Source of the DNA: Dokdonia sp.
GTDB taxonomy: Bacteria > Bacteroidota > Bacteroidia > Flavobacteriales > Flavobacteriaceae
Reading direction: 5' to 3'
Assembly (NCBI GenBank): GCA_020630915.1
Contig: JAHDIF010000009.1
Coordinates: 47,680 to 111,679, forward strand
DNA length: 64,000 nucleotides
How positions within the stretch are numbered: position 1 is the first letter of the stretch; every line of letters begins with the position of its first letter. Below the pieces are notes generated by a model. That model searched no databases. It was not told the origin of the DNA and worked only from the letters and a program-made list of their open reading frames with translations. The position numbers were made by a program, and so were the translations under genes. Shown piece after piece: positions 31,505 through 41,100 of the stretch.

Positions 31505-31626
31505 GAATTTTGGTTTGAAATAATGTACACAAAAATACGTCGCAAACGTTATTTTAACAAGCTCAAGAGGGTTTATTACGCACTATTTAGAATGGATTTA
31601 AGGAGGGTTTCAATTATGTTGAATAC

Positions 31627-31640
31627 GCTTTCGCGAAAGC
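31627..31640. repeat. palindrome GCTTTCGCGAAAGC (intergenic)
   Basis: Exact; 20-bp extended form. Confidence 0.97.
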
Positions 31641-31771
31641 GTACTCTACAACCCAAAATGTTGAACACTTTCAAGATTAATGAAAGTTTTTAAGAAAATT
31701 TTGCGTTTATCAAAAAACTACAAAAAATTTGAATTGCGTTTAAAAAGAAGTAACTATTTTAAACGCTATTC

Positions 31772-31798
31772 AAAAAAACCCACCTCTTAGGAAGTGGG
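31772..31798 (-). terminator. intrinsic terminator downstream of the VPS10/BNR gene
   Basis: CCCAC...GTGGG with T tract on the - strand. Confidence 0.65.
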
Positions 31799-31824
31799 CA
31801 TTATATAATAATAAATTCAACTCA

Positions 31825-34674
31825 TTACTTCACTTCAAGAGTGGTTGTCGCTGCTTGCGTGTTCCCACCACCGCCGTCTAGTGCAAGGGTGTATGTCCCT
31901 TTGGGTAGATAATAGCTTCCGTTTCCGGCTTTTTGAATATCTAATTCTCCATTAGCTTTCTCCAGTGCTTTTTTACCCTTTTCTGTAATTGTAAGATCAT
32001 AGTGCGCCACACCTATACCAGCTTGAGGTTGCAAAGGCATACGTTGCAATTCCTTGCCACTAGCATCTTTAACTACTAGTGAGAATTTGCCTGCATAATC
32101 CATAAAATAAGGCACCTTTACTTCTGGCTCCATAGGGTCTCTCCACATACTAAAACTATTCCCCCAGCGTGGTGAGCTCCTAATAGAAGCTACCTCAAAT
32201 AATTGAACGCTTTTACCCTTTTCCATAAATTGAATAGGCGTCATATCGGCTCTATAAATACTTCTCCCGTGGGTACCTAGTAGTAGGTGGTTTTCTCTTT
32301 TTTGAATTTTAATATCGTGTATAGCTACAGCAGGTAAAGCTTTCGCGAAAGCGTGATAACTACTTCCTCCATCCATACTTACATACGCCCCATTATCAGT
32401 ACCTACGTAGATGATATTCTCTTTTTTAGGATCCTCTACGATTACATTTACTGGAGACATAGGTATATTTCCAGAAATATTATTCCAAGTTTGTCCATAA
32501 TTATCAGACACATAGACATACGTAGTAAAGTCATCCCAACGGTATCCGTTGAGTGTTGCGTATACACGTTCTTTTTTATGCTCGCTGGCTACTACGCGGC
32601 TCACCCACAAATCCTTAGGCAGTCCTGCACTTATATCCGTCCAGTCACCTCCTCCATTTTGAGTAACCTGAATCTTACCATCATCACTTCCTGTATAAAT
32701 TAACCCAAATTGAAATGGAGATTCACTTACAGTTGCAAGTGTTCCATAAGCCACATTTCCTGGCTTACCGCCGTAAGTGAGGTCTGGACTAATGGCCTCC
32801 CAGTCATCTCCTTGGTTCATAGAGCGCATTAACTTATTACCTCCTAGATACAAGATGTCTTGGTTATGCGAGCTTAACAGAATAGGTGTCTGCCAGTTAA
32901 AACGGTAGGGCTTTTCTCCTAATTCGTGCTTGATATTAAAACGTTTAAACTCTTCTGTCTCACGATTTATTCTAAAGTAATTACCAAACTGAAATCCAGT
33001 ATACACCACATTATGATCCCGGCTATCTACCTGAACCTGCATACCATCTCCTCCCATAATGCTCTCCCAAGGGTATTGACCACTTTGCTCCCAAGACTTG
33101 TCCTCCGGAGCATTATTGGCTCCTACCCAAACGCCATTATCTTGCAACCCTCCATATACATTATAGGGCTCTTCGTTATCTACTTGGATACTATAAAACT
33201 GTCCTACACTTGGGCTGTTACATTTTATCCAGTTTTCTCCATCATCATAGGTGATATTTACACCGCCGTCGTTTCCATTAATAAGGTGTTTTTCATTTTT
33301 AGGATTGATCCATAAGGCGTGATGGTCTGAGTGCACATTTTCTGCACTGATGCTCGTAAATGTTTTTCCGCCATCTTTAGATTTTACGATTGGGACGCCA
33401 TAAATGTAAATGTCTTGATCGTCACTAGGGTTTACATTAATTTCCCCAAAGTAATACCCATAACTATAGTATAGATCATCTATATACCCATCGTGTGTTT
33501 TCTTCCAAGATTTTCCTCCATCGTCAGATCGATACACTTCTGCACCAGTTACAGGAGTATCAAATAGTTGTGTGTTTGCTGTTTCTAGATAGGTTGCCAG
33601 ATCTGCCGGTTGCACGTCGCCTTGACGCACCATTCCTTTTACGTTCTCCGCGCGATATTTTTCTTGAAAACCATTTTGCTTTAAGAAACCATTTAATTTC
33701 TTATTATCCAGTGCTAGGAAGGCATCCTTGGTCATGGTCTTAAAATCATCTTTAGTTAAACTACCAGAGCGATTGCCTTTTTTACCCTCTGCCTTTCGGC
33801 GAAATTGACTATCGTGTACTGCATACACCGTATTCTCATCATACACAGCAAGACCTATCCTACCCACTCCATCACCAGAAGGAAATCCTGTAAGTTGTGA
33901 CCAAGTGCTACCACCATCGGTACTTTTATACACACCAGATCCATTACCAGAGCCTTCAAAATTCCAAGCTTTACGATCTTTATCCCAAGCGCTTGCGTAC
34001 ATCGTATTAAAATTTGCAGGATCGTGATCCAGATCAATAATCCCACTTTCTGAGTTTACAAAAAGTGTTCTAGACCAGGTGGCACCTCCATCGGTAGTTT
34101 TATACACCCCGCGCTCATCATTGGTAGAATACAAATGTCCCAAGACGCCCACAACTACCTCGTTTGGATTGTTGGGGTTTATTAAAATGCGTCCTATATG
34201 GTGCGAGTCCGGCAAACCCACATTTTGCCAGGTAGTTCCTTTATCTGTAGATTTTAAAATCCCTATTCCCGCATAACTAGATCGTGAGGAGTTATTCTCT
34301 CCAGTTCCTACCCATATGGCACCAGATTTCCAATCTACTGTTACTTCACCTACATTTTGGGTAGGCGCGTTGTCCATCACGGGTGTAAAAGTCGTCCCGT
34401 TGTTATTTGTATACCATAATCCTCCACTAGCATACCCCACATAAAATTCTGAAGGCATATCTGGATTTACCGCAAGATCTACCACACGGCCACTCATAAC
34501 TGATGGGCCTATGTTTTCAAAGGGTAGATTCTTAACTAATGAGTTTTGGATCGCGGTTTCTTTGGCCGTTATCGCCTGTTGTAATTGGTCTGAAGAAGTT
34601 GCTGGTTGTTGTGAGTGTGCTTTCGCGAAGGCAAAAATACTCACTCCTGTTACAAAGAGTACTCGTAATTTCAT
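31825..34674 (-). CDS. secreted VPS10/sortilin-type BNR-repeat beta-propeller protein
   Basis: 949 aa; repeated S/TxDxGxxW blocks (STDKGTTWQ, TTDGGATWS, SDDGGKSWK, SMDGGSSY). Confidence 0.88.
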   Translation of the reverse strand: MKLRVLFVTGVSIFAFAKAHSQQPATSSDQLQQAITAKETAIQNSLVKNLPFENIGPSVMSGRVVDLAVNPDMPSEFYVGYASGGLWYTNNNGTTFTPVMDNAPTQNVGEVTVDWKSGAIWVGTGENNSSRSSYAGIGILKSTDKGTTWQNVGLPDSHHIGRILINPNNPNEVVVGVLGHLYSTNDERGVYKTTDGGATWSRTLFVNSESGIIDLDHDPANFNTMYASAWDKDRKAWNFEGSGNGSGVYKSTDGGSTWSQLTGFPSGDGVGRIGLAVYDENTVYAVHDSQFRRKAEGKKGNRSGSLTKDDFKTMTKDAFLALDNKKLNGFLKQNGFQEKYRAENVKGMVRQGDVQPADLATYLETANTQLFDTPVTGAEVYRSDDGGKSWKKTHDGYIDDLYYSYGYYFGEINVNPSDDQDIYIYGVPIVKSKDGGKTFTSISAENVHSDHHALWINPKNEKHLINGNDGGVNITYDDGENWIKCNSPSVGQFYSIQVDNEEPYNVYGGLQDNGVWVGANNAPEDKSWEQSGQYPWESIMGGDGMQVQVDSRDHNVVYTGFQFGNYFRINRETEEFKRFNIKHELGEKPYRFNWQTPILLSSHNQDILYLGGNKLMRSMNQGDDWEAISPDLTYGGKPGNVAYGTLATVSESPFQFGLIYTGSDDGKIQVTQNGGGDWTDISAGLPKDLWVSRVVASEHKKERVYATLNGYRWDDFTTYVYVSDNYGQTWNNISGNIPMSPVNVIVEDPKKENIIYVGTDNGAYVSMDGGSSYHAFAKALPAVAIHDIKIQKRENHLLLGTHGRSIYRADMTPIQFMEKGKSVQLFEVASIRSSPRWGNSFSMWRDPMEPEVKVPYFMDYAGKFSLVVKDASGKELQRMPLQPQAGIGVAHYDLTITEKGKKALEKANGELDIQKAGNGSYYLPKGTYTLALDGGGGNTQAATTTLEVK
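32339..32352. repeat. palindrome GCTTTCGCGAAAGC (in VPS10/BNR CDS, AFAKA frame)
   Basis: Exact; encodes HAFAKAL. Confidence 0.97.
34619..34632. repeat. palindrome variant GCTTTCGCGAAGGC (signal peptide of the VPS10/BNR protein)
   Basis: 13/14; encodes FAFAKAHSQ. Confidence 0.85.
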
Positions 34675-34810
34675 AGTGGTTGATTATTATGAGCCTTGAA
34701 AGTACGCAGAAGTACGATTGTTGCCAAATCGTTTTAGGAAGTTTAACAGGATTAATGTTTCGCGAAAGCAAACCCAAATTTGTATTTTTACTTTTTAATC
34801 TAGCACACTT

Positions 34811-36103
34811 ATGAAATACCACCCAATAGACAGCTCCCTTTTTGTAAAAAACCGCAAAAACTTTATGGCGCAAATGCAGCCCAACAGTCTTGCCGTTTTT
34901 AATAGTAATGATATCTATCCTATTAGTGCAGATAGTACGATGCCTTTTGAGCAACACCGAGATATTTTTTATCTAAGTGGCGTAGATCAAGAGGAGAGTA
35001 TTCTTGTATTATTTCCAGATTGCCCCAAAGCGCAGTATCGTGAGATGCTCTTTTTAAAAGAGACTAATGATCATATAGCCGTATGGGAAGGCGAGAAATT
35101 AACCAAAGAAGCTGCTTTTAAAACGGCAGGTATCAAAACCGTTTTCTGGTTACAAGATTTAGAAAAAATATTTGCAGAGTTAATGACCTATGCAAACACC
35201 GTATACGTAAACACAAACGAACATTACCGTGCTGCCGTAGAGACAGAAACCCGTGAAGACCGCTTTACAAAATGGTGGAAAAATAAATATCCTGCACACA
35301 GCGTAGCAAAGAGTAATCCAATATTACAACGCCTACGATCTGTAAAAGACCCTATAGAATTAGACCTTATGCAACAAGCCTGTGATATCACAAACAAAGG
35401 GTTTCGCAGAGTGTTACAATTTGTAAAGCCAGGAGTTTGGGAATATGAGATCGAAGCCGAACTTATGCACGAATTCCTCCGTAATCGTTCTAGAAAATTT
35501 GCCTACACCCCTATTATTGCAACAGGTAATAATGCAAACGTTTTACACTACATAGAGAACAACCAGCAATGTAAAGACGGTGAGCTTATTTTAATGGACG
35601 TAGCGGCAGAATATGCAAATTATTCTAGCGACTTAACGCGCACTATTCCTGTAAACGGTCGTTATACTGATCGCCAGAAAGCAGTATACAACGCCGTCTT
35701 ACATGTAAAAGATGAAGCTACAAAAATGCTCGTCCCTGGAACACTTTGGGAGCAATATCACATAGAGGTGGGTAAATTAATGACTTCAGAGTTACTGGGA
35801 CTGGGACTCATAGACAAGGCAGATGTGCAAAACGAAAATCCAGATTGGCCTGCCTATAAAAAATATTTTATGCACGGGACCAGCCATCATATAGGATTGG
35901 ACACTCACGATTACGGCTTATTACATGAACCTATGCAAGAAAATCATGTCTTTACCGTAGAGCCGGGCATCTATATTCCAGATGAAGGTTTTGGCATTAG
36001 ACTAGAAGACGATGTGGTCATCCAAAAAACAGGAGAACCCTTTAATCTCATGAGAGATATTCCTATTACCGTTGAGGAGATTGAAGACCTCATGAATGGA
36101 TAA
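34811..36103 (+). CDS. pepP: Xaa-Pro aminopeptidase P family protein
   Basis: [46 protein letters not shown] metal-ligand motifs. Confidence 0.9.
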   Translation: MKYHPIDSSLFVKNRKNFMAQMQPNSLAVFNSNDIYPISADSTMPFEQHRDIFYLSGVDQEESILVLFPDCPKAQYREMLFLKETNDHIAVWEGEKLTKEAAFKTAGIKTVFWLQDLEKIFAELMTYANTVYVNTNEHYRAAVETETREDRFTKWWKNKYPAHSVAKSNPILQRLRSVKDPIELDLMQQACDITNKGFRRVLQFVKPGVWEYEIEAELMHEFLRNRSRKFAYTPIIATGNNANVLHYIENNQQCKDGELILMDVAAEYANYSSDLTRTIPVNGRYTDRQKAVYNAVLHVKDEATKMLVPGTLWEQYHIEVGKLMTSELLGLGLIDKADVQNENPDWPAYKKYFMHGTSHHIGLDTHDYGLLHEPMQENHVFTVEPGIYIPDEGFGIRLEDDVVIQKTGEPFNLMRDIPITVEEIEDLMNG

Positions 36104-36127
36104 GGATACGCTTTCGCGAAAATAAAA

Positions 36128-36158
36128 AAAGCCCGATCTAATTATAGAATCGGGCTTT
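36128..36158. terminator. bidirectional terminator between pepP and lysC
   Basis: AAAGCCCGAT...ATCGGGCTTT between convergent genes. Confidence 0.8.
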
Positions 36159-36175
36159 AGTATATTTAGAAGCAA

Positions 36176-37504
36176 TCATACTGAAAGTTCTTCCTGAAAC
36201 ATATACCCTTGCAGCAATTGCAAAGCCTGCTGTTTATTTTCTGTGGCAACGAGTAAAGAAATATTGTGATCACTGCCACCATAAGAAATCATACGTACGT
36301 GCACATCTCTCAATAGCTGGAACAATTGCGGGGTTTGGGTATCTCGGTTCACTTCATTCCCAACCAAGCATATAATGCTTTGCTCCTTATCAATTGTTAC
36401 CTGGGAGAATACAGAGAGTTCCTTTTCGATCATAGTAAGGTATGTATCATCGTCTATCGTGAGAGATATAGCTATCTCAGATGTAGTAATCATATCTATA
36501 GATGTTTCATACCGCTCAAAAATCTCAAATACTTTACGTAAGAATCCGTGAGACTGTAACATTCTTGCAGATTTGATTTTGATAGCTATAATGCCATCTT
36601 TAGCGGCGATGGCCTTCACTCCTTTACCTACAGGATTATGGGTAACTAAAGTACCTAAAGCTTGAGGATGTAAGGTGTTCTTTAAGCGCAATGGTATTTT
36701 TTGCCCTCTAAGAGGTTGTACCGTTTGCGGATGAAGAATTTTTGCTCCAAAGTAAGCTAACTCTGCAGCCTCATCATAAGATAGTACAGGTAATGCCTGA
36801 GTGTGCTCTACAAATCTTGGATCATTATTATGAAAACCATCTATATCTGTCCATATCTGGACTTCACTAGCTCCGATAGCTGCTCCAAGAATAGTAGCTG
36901 TATAATCACTACCTCCGCGCTTCAGATTAGACACACGACCCTCAAAATCTCTGCAGATAAAGCCTTGGGTAATATAAATCGTACCCGAAGTATTTTTATC
37001 TATCAATCGATGTACAATTTCTTTAATGTAGTATTTGTCTGGCTCTTGATTATTATCAATACGCATAAAATCTAACGCTGGCAATAGCGAGGCTTGTAGC
37101 CCTTCTTGTTTTAAAAAATTAGAAAATATAAAAGTTGATAATAATTCACCTTGCGCGACAATAGCATCGTCTATGATTTGACTATAAGTATCCTCCTGCA
37201 CAAGACGATCTATCTCTGCAAATACCTCATCTACATATCCAATAACGATAGCTCTTATAGTTGTGTTGGTAAATAACTGTTCAATCACTTGATCATATTG
37301 TTCTTGAAGAGCATTAGATAACTTTTGAAATTTCAAAAAATTTCTATCTCTTGCACAATCTGCTATTTGCGTAAGCGTGTTCGTAGTTCCTGACATGGCA
37401 GAAAGCACCACTATTTTCGTTTCTGGAGTATCGATTATATGACGCACTGCAATCATATTTTCTATAGATCCAACTGACGTACCTCCAAATTTTAATACTT
37501 GCAT
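36176..37504 (-). CDS. lysC: aspartate kinase
   Basis: MQVLKFGGTSVGS, LKRGGSDYTATILGAAIGASEVQIWTDIDG, C-terminal ACT repeats. Confidence 0.92.
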   Translation of the reverse strand: MQVLKFGGTSVGSIENMIAVRHIIDTPETKIVVLSAMSGTTNTLTQIADCARDRNFLKFQKLSNALQEQYDQVIEQLFTNTTIRAIVIGYVDEVFAEIDRLVQEDTYSQIIDDAIVAQGELLSTFIFSNFLKQEGLQASLLPALDFMRIDNNQEPDKYYIKEIVHRLIDKNTSGTIYITQGFICRDFEGRVSNLKRGGSDYTATILGAAIGASEVQIWTDIDGFHNNDPRFVEHTQALPVLSYDEAAELAYFGAKILHPQTVQPLRGQKIPLRLKNTLHPQALGTLVTHNPVGKGVKAIAAKDGIIAIKIKSARMLQSHGFLRKVFEIFERYETSIDMITTSEIAISLTIDDDTYLTMIEKELSVFSQVTIDKEQSIICLVGNEVNRDTQTPQLFQLLRDVHVRMISYGGSDHNISLLVATENKQQALQLLQGYMFQEELSV

Positions 37505-37601
37505 TTTATATTTTTTTGGCAAAACTATTTTTTTCTAGTCATTAACTATAAAAATTACTAATTTTGATCAATTATAAACACATTGTGAATTATATAACAT
37601 T

Positions 37602-38258
37602 TTGAAAACTATATCTAATTGTATTTCGGAGATAATTGTTTCGCAACCTTATCTTGAAGAAGCACTCTCTCAAAAGATTATTAACTACTCTGCACTTGCT
37701 GAAAAATTAAATCAGCAGGTAGAAGATATGTTAGGCAAACCTGTAAAAAGCGGTGCTATTTTAATGGCGTTAAGACGCTATGCGCCACCTACAGACACTA
37801 AAAAATCTATGCGGCTGCAAGAAGTTCTAGCCTCATTAGGGGATATTACCGTTCGTTCAAAACTAATTGTATTCACCTTCAAAAATTCTCCCACACTCAT
37901 TAAAAACCATGCCATTGTTCTAAGTTCCGTAGGGCAGAACCCGCATGTATTCTATACATTTTCTAGAGGTATTCACGAGAGTACACTCATTATTTCAAGT
38001 AGTGAAAAAGACAATATTGAAAAAAATTTTAAGAATGAGACTACTTTAAATTATCAAGATAATCTCTCAGCAATAAGCATACGATTACCAAAAGGAAATA
38101 ACACGGTAGCCGGCTTATACTATCAGATTTTCAAAAGACTCGCTTGGGAAGGCATTGCCCTTAGTGAGCTTATTTCAACTACAAATGAATTTATTGTATT
38201 AGTCGAGGATCATCTTGTAGACCGAGCGTTTTCTGTTATTAAAAAACTGCATACCTAA
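37602..38258 (+). CDS. uncharacterised protein with C-terminal ACT-like domain
   Basis: Open 218-aa ORF; C-terminal NTVAGLYYQIFKRLAWEGIALSELISTTNEFIVLVEDHLVDRAFSVIKKL resembles aspartokinase ACT repeats. Confidence 0.7.
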   Translation: MKTISNCISEIIVSQPYLEEALSQKIINYSALAEKLNQQVEDMLGKPVKSGAILMALRRYAPPTDTKKSMRLQEVLASLGDITVRSKLIVFTFKNSPTLIKNHAIVLSSVGQNPHVFYTFSRGIHESTLIISSSEKDNIEKNFKNETTLNYQDNLSAISIRLPKGNNTVAGLYYQIFKRLAWEGIALSELISTTNEFIVLVEDHLVDRAFSVIKKLHT

Positions 38259-39520
38259 TCTCTTTTTCTAGCTACTAAATTAAGAAGTGTCCATACCAAA
38301 ATCGTTGGAGTAAGCCATCCTAAGCTCACAGTTCCAAAAGGGATAAATTCTTGAATCCCTTTAACTGTATTTTCAAAACCTACCGATGCCAGAAAATCTG
38401 GTAGACTAAAAATTATTGTGGTTACAATAGTCGCTTTAAATACTTTCTTACTTGCCCATCTTTCTGGTAAAGCATTCAAAAAGATAAGCACTATAGTTAT
38501 AGGATAAATAAACATAAGTGCTGGAACTGCTACCACAATTATTGCGTGCACATCGAGCTGCCCCATAAGCACTCCTAGAATACATCCAACCACAGCTGTA
38601 ACCCTGTAGGCAACTTGAGAGTTACCTACTAGTCCCTTTACAAAATCTGCCGTGCCAGTAATGATTCCCACAGCGGTTGTAAAACAAGCCAGCCCCACTA
38701 AAACAGCAAGAAATATTGTACCAATACTTCCTAGAGAATTCAAACTTAGTTGGTTTAAAAGTTCAGTTCTATTATCTATGGATAGCGTACCACTATTCAT
38801 AGCGCCTAGTGCTACAAGACCTCCGTAAATAGAAAGCAATCCGAGACCAGCAAGTATTCCTGCCTTTGTAATTATACTTTTATTTTGATCAAAATCACCA
38901 CCTTTAATTCCTAAAGAGATAACAATCACACCTCCTACTACTACCCCTCCTATTGCATCAAAAGTTTGATACCCTTCTAGTATACCACTAGTAAAGGTAC
39001 TTTCAAAAATTGACGCTCTCATAGGCTCAAAATCACCTAAAAAACCTATGATAATAATTAATGTCAGAATGATAATAATGCCTGGAGTAAGGAACTTACC
39101 GACAACATCTAGAATTTTCGATCTATTCAATACAAACAACAATACCAAAGAAAAATACACACTACTTAGAACCCAAGAAGACACATCAAAATAGGGAGCT
39201 ATCGCCATCTCATACGTAACAGAAGCTGTACGCGGTGCGGGTAAAGTAACAGAAATACCATATACGATAATGCAGTAGATTAGAGCAAAGATTGGATGTA
39301 CCTTTTTAGCAAAATCCACCATCGTTCCCTGTAGCTTGGCGTGACCATAAATAGCCATAATAGGTATTACAACAGCACTTAAGGCAAACCCAAAGAGCAC
39401 TAAAACCCAACTATCCCCAGCATTATGCCCAAGAAATGGTGGTAAAATCAGATTTCCAGCACCAAAAAAAAGAGAAAATAAAGCAAAAGCCGTGATGAAA
39501 GTTTGTTTGGTGAATTTCAT
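38255..39520 (-). CDS. brnQ: branched-chain amino acid transport system II carrier protein
   Basis: FALFSLFFGAGNLILPPFLGHNAGD; about 12 TM segments. Confidence 0.92.
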   Translation of the reverse strand: MKFTKQTFITAFALFSLFFGAGNLILPPFLGHNAGDSWVLVLFGFALSAVVIPIMAIYGHAKLQGTMVDFAKKVHPIFALIYCIIVYGISVTLPAPRTASVTYEMAIAPYFDVSSWVLSSVYFSLVLLFVLNRSKILDVVGKFLTPGIIIILTLIIIIGFLGDFEPMRASIFESTFTSGILEGYQTFDAIGGVVVGGVIVISLGIKGGDFDQNKSIITKAGILAGLGLLSIYGGLVALGAMNSGTLSIDNRTELLNQLSLNSLGSIGTIFLAVLVGLACFTTAVGIITGTADFVKGLVGNSQVAYRVTAVVGCILGVLMGQLDVHAIIVVAVPALMFIYPITIVLIFLNALPERWASKKVFKATIVTTIIFSLPDFLASVGFENTVKGIQEFIPFGTVSLGWLTPTILVWTLLNLVARKRD

Positions 39521-39555
39521 AGGTTACTTGATATTTGCGCCTCAATATACTATGA

Positions 39556-40347
39556 ATGACTGCCACACACAAAGGTGTTTCTATAAATTATACAGATCAA
39601 GGTGCTGGACTTCCCCTAGTACTACTTCATGGTTTTATAGAAAACAGCGCTATGTGGGAGGATCTTGTAGTACCGCTTTCTCAAAAGTATCGTGTCATCT
39701 GCATAGATCTTTTAGGACATGGAGAGTCTGAATGTATCGGCTATATCCATACTATGGAGGAAATGGCAGGGGCAGTCCATTCTGTGATCTTACATTTAAA
39801 ACTGCCTGCGGTTTCTATCATTGGTCATAGTATGGGTGGTTATGTAGGTTGCGCTTTCGCGAAAGCGTACCCAGAAAAATTAGCAGCCCTTTGCTTACTT
39901 AATTCTACCCCGCTGCCAGATAACCCCGAAAGGAAATTACTGAGAACACGAGCTAACAAAATGGCAAAACAACAATACACTCAACTCATAAAGATGTCCT
40001 TTGGGAATCTTTTTGACAGTGCAACAAAATCGAGGTGTAGTGACCAAATAAAGTTAGCTTTAAATCAAGCATTACAAACACCTGTGCAGGGATATATCGC
40101 TGCAAACTCGGGAATGAGCCTTAGAGAAGATTACTCTTCAACCTGGATGCAAGGTTACTTTAAAAAAGGAATGATCCTAGGAGAAAGCGACTGGATTGTT
40201 GACAGTGATAGGCACAAAAAGGACTTTAAAGACTCTTGTGACTATTTTAAAATTATACCAGGAGGACATATGAGCCCTATTGGACAAACTGCCAGCGTAA
40301 TAAATAATATTTTACACTTTTTGCAGATCACCTTGAGCAGTACGTAG
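39556..40347 (+). CDS. alpha/beta-fold hydrolase
   Basis: LVLLHGFIENSAMW, IGHSMGGYVGCAFA, GGHMSPIGQ. Confidence 0.9.
   Translation: MTATHKGVSINYTDQGAGLPLVLLHGFIENSAMWEDLVVPLSQKYRVICIDLLGHGESECIGYIHTMEEMAGAVHSVILHLKLPAVSIIGHSMGGYVGCAFAKAYPEKLAALCLLNSTPLPDNPERKLLRTRANKMAKQQYTQLIKMSFGNLFDSATKSRCSDQIKLALNQALQTPVQGYIAANSGMSLREDYSSTWMQGYFKKGMILGESDWIVDSDRHKKDFKDSCDYFKIIPGGHMSPIGQTASVINNILHFLQITLSST
39853..39866. repeat. palindrome GCTTTCGCGAAAGC (in alpha/beta hydrolase, AFAKA frame)
   Basis: Exact; encodes CAFAKAY. Confidence 0.97.
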
Positions 40348-40447
40348 AGGAAATGCTATTTTTTATCGTTGTTATAGGCGCTCTAACTTAGGAAATTTCT
40401 ATGTTGGAAAAAATTAATAATATGCGATATAATTAAAAGTATAAGAT

Positions 40448-40678
40448 TTGTCATCTTCATCTACTGTTTTAAAATTTTATTTGTGCAAGGCATTTGGCCA
40501 TAATTATCGTAAAATTAAATCGTACGATAATGGCGTGGTGAAGTTAGAATGCAAAAATTGTCATAAGTTTTATATGAAAAAGAAATTTGGGGGAGTCATC
40601 CCATTTTCTAACAGGCTAGAACAAGCTTATGAAGGTTTAGAAAAGTACCGAATAAAAAAATCACACAGATTCAACTAA
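40448..40678 (+). CDS. small Cys/His protein (putative zinc ribbon), paralog A; TTG start
   Basis: LCKAFGHNYRK...LECKNCHKFY; in-frame stop just upstream forces a TTG start; similar to the next ORF. Confidence 0.6.
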   Translation: MSSSSTVLKFYLCKAFGHNYRKIKSYDNGVVKLECKNCHKFYMKKKFGGVIPFSNRLEQAYEGLEKYRIKKSHRFN

Positions 40679-40847
40679 AATTTAAAGAGTAAGCTCTTAT
40701 CCTTAATTACTTGAAAACAACTGTCAAAAACGCAGGACGTTAGTTGAATTAATCTTGCTTTTTGTTAATTTTTTAAGCATTTCATCGATTATTTTGTGCA
40801 TTTAGTAGATTTTTTATCATATTCGTATGTGAAAAAATCTTAAAATC

Positions 40848-41099
40848 ATGGCAATTATTACAAACGTTCACAAAGAACAGACCTTCAACCCCATCGCAAG
40901 CATTTCTTGTAAACTTTTTGGACACAAATACCGCATTACTAAAAGATACGAATCTAATCTGAAAGAATTTGAGTGCGCTCATTGTAAAAAGCAATTTACT
41001 TTAGACGGATATGGGCACTACACCCCATTAACTCCAAAACTCAAAAAAGTAAATGAAGTGTATGAAAGTTTCTATACTAAGAAATTATCAATTAGGTAA
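40848..41099 (+). CDS. small Cys/His protein (putative zinc ribbon), paralog B
   Basis: SCKLFGHKYRI...FECAHCKKQF; aligns with the upstream ORF. Confidence 0.7.
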   Translation: MAIITNVHKEQTFNPIASISCKLFGHKYRITKRYESNLKEFECAHCKKQFTLDGYGHYTPLTPKLKKVNEVYESFYTKKLSIR

Positions 41100-41100
41100 A

